Assembly (NCBI RefSeq): GCF_030397575.1
Contig: NZ_JAPNXS010000001.1
Span: 310,001 to 374,000, forward strand
Source of the DNA: Psychromonas sp. 14N.309.X.WAT.B.A12
GTDB taxonomy: Bacteria; Pseudomonadota; Gammaproteobacteria; Enterobacterales; Psychromonadaceae
Reading direction: 5' to 3'
DNA length: 64,000 bases
The notes beneath the pieces are model-generated. The model was given only the letters and a program-made list of their open reading frames with translations. It was not told the DNA's origin and did not search any database. Of the stretch, positions 18,297 to 26,900 are shown piece by piece. Made by a program: the position numbers and the translations under genes. Every line of letters starts with the position of its first letter. Within the stretch, counting starts at the first letter, position 1.

Positions 18297-19187
18297 ATGA
18301 ATAACCATGATATTTTAGGGACAAATGATTCTTGGTCTAAAAAAGAAATCCGTAAACAATTTAAATTGTTGTCTATAAAAATTCACCCTGATAAATCAGG
18401 ATCGAGTGAATTATTTAAAATCGTACACATCGCTTATAAGAAAGTCATGGCCGGAGAAGGTAATGATGCGTTTGTGTATTTACCTTCGGAAGAGATTGAT
18501 CTTAACCAAGCACCTCAAGATAAAGAAGCACTACGAGTACAAGTACATCAGCTATTACAAGAAGTAAAAATCAAAACAGAATGCTTAGATGAAGCAAATG
18601 CGCAAATTCGTAAGTTATCTGTTAATTCTGATGTCGCTAAAGTTACAAGCCAACTTAAATTAGCATTAAGTGCTTTGTTTATAATGATGCTTGGCGGCGC
18701 CATGGTGCTTTTGTCCAATTTCGGTGAAAAAGAGCAAAACACCAATATCGATCCGAGATTCTTTTTAACGTCAGTTCCTCAAGTTTTGCCGGAAAAACCT
18801 AAAATTGAACTAAAGGCAATCAAACGGGATTGGAGTCATTTACCTGGTTATTCCAAGAAGGGGGATTTCGGTGATTTTATTCTTATCACAGAATTAGGCA
18901 TTCCTACTTTGATGTTACAAATCGATCAAAGCTTATATAGTAGTAAGCAAAAGGCAAAATTACGTAATGATAAACATGGATCTTGTGAAGCCGCATTAAC
19001 CGTAGATGGTTATCAGCGTGTTGGATTAATTAATCCTTTTGCCCGTGCAACAGTAGATAAGAACTTTATTTTTTCTATTTGGCTATTTGATAGTGTGAAA
19101 TTAGATATGTTTAATGACTTCCAACAAATTACCCTGATTTGTGATGACCTTATTTTCAGCGGGCAACTTGCTAAAAAGTCTACTTAA
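18297..19187 (+). CDS. J-domain membrane-anchored protein
   Basis: A 296-residue protein with an N-terminal J domain (about 4-60; the DnaK-stimulating H-P-D is at 30-32), a coiled-coil-like stretch (about 75-115), one transmembrane helix (about 122-142) and a C-terminal domain of about 150 residues that I do not recognise. J-domain proteins recruit Hsp70 (DnaK) to a particular client or site. This one would hold DnaK at the inner membrane. The glycine-rich and zinc-finger parts of true DnaJ are absent. ATG 18297 is preferred, but a GTG at 18285 (GTGCCTTATACG before the ATG) is possible. Confidence 0.72.
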   Translation: MNNHDILGTNDSWSKKEIRKQFKLLSIKIHPDKSGSSELFKIVHIAYKKVMAGEGNDAFVYLPSEEIDLNQAPQDKEALRVQVHQLLQEVKIKTECLDEANAQIRKLSVNSDVAKVTSQLKLALSALFIMMLGGAMVLLSNFGEKEQNTNIDPRFFLTSVPQVLPEKPKIELKAIKRDWSHLPGYSKKGDFGDFILITELGIPTLMLQIDQSLYSSKQKAKLRNDKHGSCEAALTVDGYQRVGLINPFARATVDKNFIFSIWLFDSVKLDMFNDFQQITLICDDLIFSGQLAKKST

Positions 19188-19232
19188 AGCAATTTTATTG
19201 TGTAGTAATAGTTAATGTCACTTTGCTACACA

Positions 19233-21083
19233 TTAAATAAAATCACGCCTTTGAATGACGTGTTTCTTCAACTTAGAGCTCAAAGTCGTTGGTTTTAATC
19301 CTAACAGTTCAGCGGCTCCTCCTTCACCGTATATTTTACCTCGACAATCTTTTAAAGCCTGAATCAAATTCTCTCTTTCTAGTTGTTTATGTTGCTGCGC
19401 ATTGAGGACGTTACTGTGCTTTGTATGTAACAGGTTATTTACGTTACTCTTCTCATTTTTATTCATAAATTCAAAATTTAGCTTATTACTTTTTGACAAT
19501 ATTACTTGTCGTTCAATAATATTTTCCAATTCACGAATATTACCTGGCCAATTATAAGTAAGAAGGTGTTGCATTTGTGCAATGGAAATTTGAGGGGAAG
19601 GTTGATTTAACCTAACACAGACTTTATCGATAAAGTGTTTCACTAACAAAGGTAAGTCATCGAGACGTTCACGTAGTGGTGGAGAGTTGATAGGAAAGAC
19701 GTTTAACCTAAAATACAGATCTTCTCTGAATTTATTATTTGCAACGAGTTTGTTTAGATCTTGATTCGTTGCTGCAATAACCCTCACATTAACATTACGT
19801 GTGATCGACTCACCGACTCGTTCAAATTGTTGCTCCTGTAATACCCTTAATAACTTACTTTGTAATTGTAATGGTATCTCTCCGACTTCATCTAAAAAGA
19901 GGGTAGCGCCATCGGCTAGTTCAAAACGCCCAACACGATCTGAAAGAGCGCCTGAAAAAGCGCCTTTTACATGGCCAAAGAATTCACTTTCAAAGAGCTC
20001 TGCTGGAATAGCTGCACAATTAACACGTATTAGTGGTCTGACTTTACGCTGGCTCGCCTCATGAATTGCTCTCGCTATTAACTCTTTACCTGTGCCTGAT
20101 TCTCCTATAATCAATACATTCGCATCGGTGGGGGCTACTAATTCAATTTGATTCATCATATGCTTAATTTTATTGCTGTTACCAATTAAATATTGATGAT
20201 TAAAGTCGGCGTTAATCTCTTCTTGTAAATATGCATTTTCCATCTCCAAACGATGTTTAAGAGCATCAACTTCTTTTAACGCATTAAGTAATTTATCTTG
20301 CGTTCGCTTGCGCTCTGTAATATCTCGGAAAATAACAACTGCACCAATTAATGTACCGTTTTCTGTTAGAGGTGTACTGGTATATTCAACGGGGATAGCT
20401 TTGCCTTGTCGAGACCAAAATACTTCATTATCAACACTGTGGATCGCACCATCATTAAAGGCCGCATATATTGGACAATTATGCACATGGTAGTGACTAC
20501 CATTCACATGGGTATGGTGAATAATATCGTGAATCTTCTTTCCCATTAGTTGTTCTTTTTTCCAACCAATAATAGCTTCGGCGGCGGCATTAACAAAGGT
20601 TGTTTTACCTTCACAATCAACACCGTAGATACCGTCACCTACTGCTGTTAAGAGTAGCTGGTTTTGACGCTCAATTTGTTCAAATACTGTTTCATCTGTG
20701 TCCCATTGCGACAAACCGAGTCGATAATTAGATTCTATTCGAGATTTAAAGTGACGTTCAAAAGTGACACTGCCATCTTCACAGCTTAATAAAATATTAT
20801 TAGCAAATTTAGAAGCATTAATCCCAATACTCACGTTTTTATTCGCGGTTTGTATATTTAATTCGCTAGACCAAGCTGTACCTTCTGTTAGTACTTGCTG
20901 GGTAAAGTTATGCAGTTTATCAAGACAGTCTGGGAAAAATTGGGTCACTGTATATTGAGTTAATGCTCTTCTATTTAAGGTAAATAAAGCTTCTGCTTGC
21001 TTATTAGCTATCAAAATTCGATTGGTAATAGGGTTAATTAATAGCATCGCAGTAGGGGCATTTAAAAATAGTTGCTCCAACAT
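19233..21083 (-). CDS. PAS-containing sigma-54 activator (NtrC family, Fis HTH)
   Basis: A 616-residue enhancer-binding protein. PAS-like domains cover about 1-110 and 135-260; the second contains a His-rich insert with Cys203 (H-N-C-P-I-Y). A coiled linker precedes the AAA+ domain: Walker A G-E-S-G-T-G-K-E at 327-334, the sigma-54 contact loop as G-A-F-S-G-A at 374-379, and Walker B L-F-L-D-E-V-G-E at 395-402. A Fis-type HTH ends the protein. It is divergent from cynS, whose upstream region has a -24/-12 promoter and twin palindromes. It is therefore the likely activator of cyanate utilisation; the signal sensed by the PAS domains is unknown. Confidence 0.9.
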   Translation of the reverse strand: MLEQLFLNAPTAMLLINPITNRILIANKQAEALFTLNRRALTQYTVTQFFPDCLDKLHNFTQQVLTEGTAWSSELNIQTANKNVSIGINASKFANNILLSCEDGSVTFERHFKSRIESNYRLGLSQWDTDETVFEQIERQNQLLLTAVGDGIYGVDCEGKTTFVNAAAEAIIGWKKEQLMGKKIHDIIHHTHVNGSHYHVHNCPIYAAFNDGAIHSVDNEVFWSRQGKAIPVEYTSTPLTENGTLIGAVVIFRDITERKRTQDKLLNALKEVDALKHRLEMENAYLQEEINADFNHQYLIGNSNKIKHMMNQIELVAPTDANVLIIGESGTGKELIARAIHEASQRKVRPLIRVNCAAIPAELFESEFFGHVKGAFSGALSDRVGRFELADGATLFLDEVGEIPLQLQSKLLRVLQEQQFERVGESITRNVNVRVIAATNQDLNKLVANNKFREDLYFRLNVFPINSPPLRERLDDLPLLVKHFIDKVCVRLNQPSPQISIAQMQHLLTYNWPGNIRELENIIERQVILSKSNKLNFEFMNKNEKSNVNNLLHTKHSNVLNAQQHKQLERENLIQALKDCRGKIYGEGGAAELLGLKPTTLSSKLKKHVIQRRDFI

Positions 21084-21194
21084 AGTTTACTCCATCAACA
21101 AAATGAATCGGTGGTATTAACACCAAGTTAGCGTTCGAGAATCCATTATCACTGCAAATTTGAAGCCATGACAACGAGATTTAGTTGATAGAGC

Positions 21195-21225
21195 AACGAA
21201 AAATCGTTTAACACGAAATATCGTG
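21195..21225. promoter_or_regulatory. Tandem palindromes, putative enhancer (UAS) for the sigma-54 activator
   Basis: Two inverted repeats share the core ACGA-N4-TCGT: AACGA-AAAA-TCGTT at 21195-21208 and CACGA-AATA-TCGTG at 21212-21225. Their centres are 17 bp apart. They lie about 70-100 bp upstream of the predicted -24/-12 promoter, the usual distance for binding of a dimeric Fis-HTH activator. The activator gene starts 112 bp away on the other strand, so autoregulation is also possible. Confidence 0.6.
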
Positions 21226-21294
21226 GTAATTATTTTGCGGTTTATTGTTTTATAATTACATATAAAACAAATGTTTAGGTAACTTTTATTGAGG

Positions 21295-21310
21295 TGGCAT
21301 AGTAAATGCT
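21295..21310 (+). promoter_or_regulatory. Sigma-54 (-24/-12) promoter upstream of cynS
   Basis: TGGCAT-N5-ATGCT has the invariant GG (21296-21297) and GC (21308-21309) separated by exactly 10 bp, as sigma-54 promoters require. It points towards cynS, 120 bp before its ATG. The neighbouring sigma-54 activator gene supports it. Confidence 0.7.
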
Positions 21311-21430
21311 ATATCAGTATTGTTAGGTGGAAGTATGAGAAAAATAGTCTTTTGGTATATTTCTCTTTGCACCAATTAAGGGCAAGATTCACTCTGGTTA
21401 ATGCCATTATCATTCAGTTAAGGAAATAAC

Positions 21431-21874
21431 ATGTTAAAAAAAATAGAGGTCACAGAAGCTATTTTCGCGATCAAAAAAGAAAAAAATTTAACTTGGGAAA
21501 CGATTGCGGATGCCATTGGTATGTCAACCGTATGGACTACTTCAGCTTGTTTAGGCATGAACAGTTTTACGGAAGCGACTGCCGATAAATTGATCACATA
21601 TTTAGGTTTACCAACAGAAACAAAATTTAGTTTATTAGAAAACCCAACAAAAGAATGGGATAAGTCAGTGCCACAAGACCCTCTCATCTATCGCTTTTAT
21701 GAAGTAGTAGGAGTGTATGGAGATACATTGAAAGAGGTTATCCAAGAGAAGTTTGGTGACGGTATTATGAGTGCTATCGACTTTACTATGTCAGTTGATA
21801 AAGAGGAGAACCCAAAAGGTGACCGTGTAGTAGTGACGATGAACGGTAAGTTTTTACCTTATAACGCATGGTAG
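21431..21874 (+). CDS. cynS: Cyanate hydratase (cyanase)
   Basis: A 147-residue cyanase that converts cyanate and bicarbonate to ammonia and CO2. The three catalytic residues are present: Arg88, Glu91 (in Y-R-F-Y-E) and Ser114 (in G-I-M-S-A-I), equivalent to E. coli Arg96, Glu99 and Ser122 with a constant offset of eight. The N-terminal helical HTH-like domain and the C-terminal dimerisation domain are complete. A TTAAGGAA ribosome site precedes the ATG. It lies downstream of a sigma-54 promoter and upstream of an FNT channel, suggesting nitrogen-limited control. Confidence 0.97.
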   Translation: MLKKIEVTEAIFAIKKEKNLTWETIADAIGMSTVWTTSACLGMNSFTEATADKLITYLGLPTETKFSLLENPTKEWDKSVPQDPLIYRFYEVVGVYGDTLKEVIQEKFGDGIMSAIDFTMSVDKEENPKGDRVVVTMNGKFLPYNAW

Positions 21875-22057
21875 GTAGCTTATTGAAGTAGGTAATAGTT
21901 TCGAATTATTGCATTTTTAATAAAAGGGCGACCGATATTGAGAGTTACAGTAAAGACGTAATTGCTCTTTAAAAGGATGTTTGCCAACAGGAAGTTACAT
22001 TAACCCGTAAGTTATTTAGCATATTAAATACTTACCAGAATAAAAGTGAGAAAAACT

Positions 22058-22870
22058 ATGTCTTATTTAGAGCCCGCAGAGTTTGTAACCAAAATGGTTG
22101 ATACTGGGGAATCCAAAGTTTATATGTCGACTAAGGACACCTTAATACGTGCTTTTATGGCGGGTGCCATTTTAGGATTGGCAGCTGTCTTTGCAATTAC
22201 AGTTGCTACTAAAACTGGGAGTCCAATATTAGGCGCTTGTCTATTTCCCGTTGGTTTTATTATGTTGTACTTAATGAAATTTGACCTGTTAACGGGTGTA
22301 TTTACTTTAGTCCCTTTAGCTTTATTAGATAAACGTCCAGGAGTCACTTTCTCAAGTGTTATGCGTAATTGGGGTTTAGTATTTATTGGTAATTTTGCAG
22401 GTGCTATGACAACCGCTTTTATGGTTTCTTTTATATTAACCTACGGTTATGCAACAGATGGCGGCGCATTGGCAGCAAAAGTAAGTGCGATTGGCGAATC
22501 AAGAACGCTAGGTTATCAAGAGCATGGCATTGGTGGATGGTTTACTATTTTTATTCGCGGAATGCTATGTAACTGGATGGTCTCAATGGGTGTAGTTGGT
22601 GCATTAATTTCAACTTCAGCTGGCAGTAAAATGGCTGCGATGTGGATGCCTGTAATGTTATTCTTTTATATGGGGTTTGAGCATTCAATCGTGAATATGT
22701 TTTTATTCCCATTTTCAATGATCATGGGCGGTGATTTTACCGTTTATGATTATTTATTGTGGAATGAGATTCCAACGGTATTAGGTAATTTAGCGGGTGG
22801 TTTACTATTAGTAGGATTACCTTTGTACTTCACGCATGTTAAAACCTCTAAAGCACGTGTTTTAAGTTAA
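22058..22870 (+). CDS. FNT-family formate/nitrite (possibly cyanate) channel
   Basis: A 270-residue six-helix membrane protein of the FocA/NirC family, which moves small monovalent anions. The conserved G-F-E-H-S-x-x-N-M-F motif holding the pore histidine is present near residues 202-211. The first pore helix shows A-F-M-A-G-A-I-L-G-L. I chose ATG 22058 over GTG 22046 because GTGAG lies seven bases before the ATG. It follows cynS by 183 bp on the same strand, and a hairpin ends the unit. The context suggests import of cyanate (or nitrite/bicarbonate) for the cyanase, which is inference. Confidence 0.86.
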   Translation: MSYLEPAEFVTKMVDTGESKVYMSTKDTLIRAFMAGAILGLAAVFAITVATKTGSPILGACLFPVGFIMLYLMKFDLLTGVFTLVPLALLDKRPGVTFSSVMRNWGLVFIGNFAGAMTTAFMVSFILTYGYATDGGALAAKVSAIGESRTLGYQEHGIGGWFTIFIRGMLCNWMVSMGVVGALISTSAGSKMAAMWMPVMLFFYMGFEHSIVNMFLFPFSMIMGGDFTVYDYLLWNEIPTVLGNLAGGLLLVGLPLYFTHVKTSKARVLS

Positions 22871-22885
22871 TGTAATAGTAAGGTG

Positions 22886-22928
22886 TTGCACTTAAACACA
22901 TTTGGATAGCCGCCGTGTTTAAGTGTAA
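22886..22928 (+). terminator. Terminator of the cynS-FNT unit
   Basis: A 14-bp stem with one G-T wobble (TTGCACTTAAACAC at 22886-22899, GTGTTTAAGTGTAA at 22915-22928) has a 15-nt loop. It is followed by an A/T-rich stretch containing CTTTTATA. Confidence 0.6.
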
Positions 22929-22999
22929 ATACTTTTATATCACTTCATCTAAAATTAACCATTCGAAGCACAATTCACTAAATAATAAGTATCGGTTGA

Positions 23000-23028
23000 T
23001 TGTATAGGGTGTGATACCTGTGTATATT
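23000..23028 (+). promoter_or_regulatory. Candidate sigma-70 promoter of pfaR
   Basis: TTGTAT (23000-23005) and TATATT (23023-23028) are separated by 17 bp, 34 bp before the pfaR start. The match is fair, but such A+T-rich DNA gives many chance hits. Confidence 0.35.
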
Positions 23029-23062
23029 AAGCTTACTTTTATATTTAAGTGAATTCATTATA

Positions 23063-23875
23063 TTGAGCGCCAAGCAGCATAAAAACGCAACGACGACCCC
23101 CGAGATAAGAGCTTTTATTCATGACTCAGAGCTGCCGACCGCAGTACTAGCACGTCTGTTAAAAATCTCTGAATCCACCGTACGTAAATGGCGTAAACGG
23201 GAAACCGTTGAAGATGCTTCGCACGTACCAAAACACTTCAAAACGACTCTCTCAGTGCAGCAACAATATGTTGTTGTGCAATTGCGCACTCGATTAATGC
23301 TCTCCTTGGATGATCTGTTACAGGTTTGTCGGCAATTTATTAATGAAAACACCTCTAGGGCGGGTCTACAGCGTTGTTTGAAACGTCATGGTGTGTCTAA
23401 GTTAGCGGATATTGATCCTGCCGGCGAGTTAGTTAAATTAGAGCAGCAAGTCAGTGTTGCTATTAAAGATAACAGTTCAGACCAAGTACTCAATTCAGTG
23501 GTTAGCCCTGAGGCCATGAGCGAAGTACTAAATCAATTACGCAATGAAGCGGCTGAGAAAACCAATAGCAGTCAATTAGCAGATCATGCACGAAGTGCGA
23601 AAACACGTTCACTAACCTGTTCAGATGTAGTGCAAGTAAGTGTGACAACACTGCCTATCTTAGATAAAAAAACAACTAATCAACATCGTTTATTGATTGC
23701 CCATGACCCTGATAGCCAGTGGGTGTATGTCGATCTTTATCAAGACGATGAAGCCGATGCTGCACGACGTTATATGCGTTACGTGTTAAAGCATGCACCA
23801 TTTCATATTCGTCGCTTATTAGCGGCAAATTATAACGAATTTTTGAGCCGATTCCGTTTGCTTAGTGAAGTATAA
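23063..23875 (+). CDS. pfaR: PUFA operon regulator PfaR (IS481-transposase-like)
   Basis: A 270-residue protein directly upstream of pfaA, in the position of the known pfa activator PfaR. An HTH (about 25-46, P-T-A-V-L-A-R-L-L-K-I-S-E-S-T-V) is followed by a segment (80-111) much like IS481 transposases, L-S-L-D-D-L-L and S-R-A-G-L-Q-R-C-L-K-R-H-G-V-S. Residues 187-265 look like a truncated DDE fold whose catalytic Asp positions are Ser193 and Ala255. It is thus probably a DNA-binding regulator derived from a transposase. No ATG fits the N-terminus; a TTG at 23063 is the likely start, and the next Met is at residue 79. Confidence 0.87.
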   Translation: MSAKQHKNATTTPEIRAFIHDSELPTAVLARLLKISESTVRKWRKRETVEDASHVPKHFKTTLSVQQQYVVVQLRTRLMLSLDDLLQVCRQFINENTSRAGLQRCLKRHGVSKLADIDPAGELVKLEQQVSVAIKDNSSDQVLNSVVSPEAMSEVLNQLRNEAAEKTNSSQLADHARSAKTRSLTCSDVVQVSVTTLPILDKKTTNQHRLLIAHDPDSQWVYVDLYQDDEADAARRYMRYVLKHAPFHIRRLLAANYNEFLSRFRLLSEV

Positions 23876-23913
23876 ACACTAGCAAACAGATAGTAATGCC
23901 ATTGGAGAACATA

Positions 23914-26900
23914 ATGTCAAAAAAACAAAACACCAACACAGCGGCTGATAAGCGTATTAATTCACGCTTACAAGAAACGCCAATAGCAATTGTTGGTATG
24001 GCTTCGGTTTTTGCTGAAAGTAAAAATCTAGGACAGTTTTGGGAAACCATAGTTAATTCTGTGAATGGCATTCAAGATGTACCTGAAGATCGCTGGGCTA
24101 TTGATGACTATTACTCTGCAGATAAAAAAGAAGCAGATAAAAGTTATTGTAAACGTGGTGGTTTTTTACCTGAAATTGATTTTGATCCGATGGAATTTGG
24201 TCTTCCACCTAATTTACTAGAATTAACTGATATTACCCAATTAATGGCATTAGTGACTGCACGTGATGTTATTGCTGATGCGGGTTTAAGTGTTGAAGGT
24301 AATGTTGATCGCGATAAAATGGGGATTATCCTAGGGGTTGGTGGCGGCCAAAAACAGGGCGGGCAGTTAATGTCCCGATTGCAAGGTCCTGTACTAGAAA
24401 AGGTGTTAAAAGCATCAGGTGTCAGTGAAGATGATACTAATGTGATCGTGGATAAATTTAAAAAAGCGTATATTCCATGGGAAGAAAACTCATTCCCAGG
24501 TATGTTAGGTAACGTTATTGCTGGACGTATTGCTAATCGTTTCAATCTTGGTGGTACAAACTGTGTGGTTGATGCCGCTTGCGCAGGTTCTTTAGCCGCT
24601 ATTAAAATGGCAGTATCAGACCTATTGGAATACCGCTCAGATATGATGTTATCGGGTGGTATATGTTGTGATAACTCACCATTTATGTACATGTCATTTT
24701 CAAAAACACCAGCATTTACTGATGGTGATTGCATTCGTCCTTTTGATGATAAATCCAATGGTATGATGATTGGTGAAGGTGTGGGTATGATTGCACTTAA
24801 ACGTTTAGAAGATGCTGAACGTGACGGTGACCGAATCTACTCTGTGATCAAAGGTATTGGTAGCTCTTCAGATGGAAAATTTAAATCCATCTATGCGCCG
24901 CGTCCAGAAGGGCAATTAAAAGCACTTAAACGTGCTTATCAAGATGCAGGTTTTGATCCAAAAACATGTGGATTAATTGAAGCGCACGGCACTGGTACTA
25001 AAGCCGGAGATGCGGCAGAGTTTAGAGGTTTAGAGTTATTGTTCAGTGAAAATAATGAACAAAAGCAACACGTGGCATTAGGCTCAGTTAAATCTCAAGT
25101 GGGCCATACTAAAGCGGCGGCAGGCACTGCCGGATTAATTAAAGCAGCACTAGCGTTACACCACAAAGTATTACCTCCGACGATTAATGTTGATCTACCG
25201 AATAAAAATTTAGATATCGAAAATACACCACTTTATATTAATACTGAAACACGTCCTTGGATGCAGCGTGTTGATGGTGTTAAGCGTCAAGCGGGGATCA
25301 GCTCTTTTGGATTTGGTGGCACTAACTTCCATCTAGTATTAGAAGAATACTCACAGCAACATCAACATGCTTATCGATTAAACGAGGTTGCGCAGTCATT
25401 TTTAATTGCCGCTGATAATAAAGCACAGCTAATTGAGATATTAACGGCGCAGCATCAGGCTTTAAAGGTTGGTCAAGACAATCAACCCTATGCTTATAAT
25501 CAATTTATAATTGACTTTCCTGTACGTAAAATTGCTGCTGATCAAGTGCGTTGTGGTTTTGTAGCCAATGACGTTAATCATGCTAAACAGTTATTAACGC
25601 AAGCAATCGATAAACTAACAACAGATCAATCTGAACAATGGTCAATGCCAACGGGTATCTATTACCAACAGCAGGCTATCAATAGTAAAGGTAAAGTGGT
25701 TGCTCTATTTTCAGGTCAAGGGTCCCAATATGTGAACATGGGGCGTGAATTGGTTTGTCATTTCCCAACTATGATGGCCAGTCAAGTAGCCATGGATAAA
25801 CAGTTTGCATTAAGTTCAACGGGTAAGGTAAGTGATGTGCTTTATCCTATTCCAGTATTTGATGCATCTAAAAAAGCGCAACAAGAGCAGACTTTACGAC
25901 TAACAGAATATGCACAACCTGCGATAGGCAGTTTATCAGTTGGCTTATTTAATACATTTAAACAAGCTGGTTTTAAACCTGACTTTACCGCAGGACATAG
26001 CTTCGGTGAGTTAACGGCATTATGGGCAGCAGGTGTGTATTCAGAACATGATTATATGCAACTTGCCATTGCCCGTGGCCAAGCTATGTCAGCACCCAAT
26101 CAAGTAGATTTTGATGCAGGGGCAATGGCTGCTGTTATTGGAGAAGTTGCTTTAGTAGAGATTGAAATTGCGGAGATCGCTGGAGTAAGCATTGCTAATT
26201 ATAATGCTCATAATCAAGCGGTGATTGCTGGTAGTAAAATAGCCATTTTAGATGCGAGTACAAAACTCACTAAACTTGGTTTAAAAGTGATTGAGTTACC
26301 TGTTTCTGCTGCTTTCCACACGCCATTAGTTGAGCATGCTCAGCAACCATTTGCTAAGGCTATTGATCAAGTCAAATTTGCTAAACCAACGATAAATGTG
26401 TTTGCTAATGGTACTGGTGAAGCACACAGTGAGCAGCCGCAAAAGATAAAAGCTGCGCTTAAAGGGCATATTCTAGAATCGGTACAATTCAGTAAACAGA
26501 TTGAGAATTTATACAAGGCTGGTGGTCGTATCTTTGTAGAGTTCGGCCCTAAAAATGTACTTACCGGTTTAGTGGATAATATTCTGCAAGATAAATCAGA
26601 TGTAGTGAGCATTGCGACTAACGGTAATACCAAACAAAGTGCTGATATTCAATTACGTTTAGCCGCTGTGCAATTAGCTGTTTTAGGCGTTGAGCTAGAT
26701 AACATTGACCCTTATTCCGCAGTTAGTCGCCCTACGGTTGCGCCTAAAAAATCACCATTAGCGATGAAATTATCGGGTGCTGCCTATGTCAGTCCTAAAA
26801 CAAAACAGGCTTTCCAAGATGCGTTAACTGACAATTGGAAGATAGGTAACAATCAACAACCTGTCACTGAAGTCAAAGAAGTGATCAAAGAGGTCATTGT

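Noticed and set aside
21353-21373. A second sigma-54 promoter (TGGTAT followed by TTTGCA) before cynS
   Set aside because: The GG and GC are separated by 13 bp instead of the required 10.
23063-23875. An intact insertion sequence at pfaR
   Set aside because: Although IS481-like, the gene has no flanking inverted repeats or target duplication that I can see, and its catalytic positions are lost.
24144-24758. A 204-codon open frame on the minus strand inside pfaA
   Set aside because: It lies fully antisense to the ketosynthase domain, whose motifs are intact. It has no recognisable protein features and is best explained by codon bias of the real gene.
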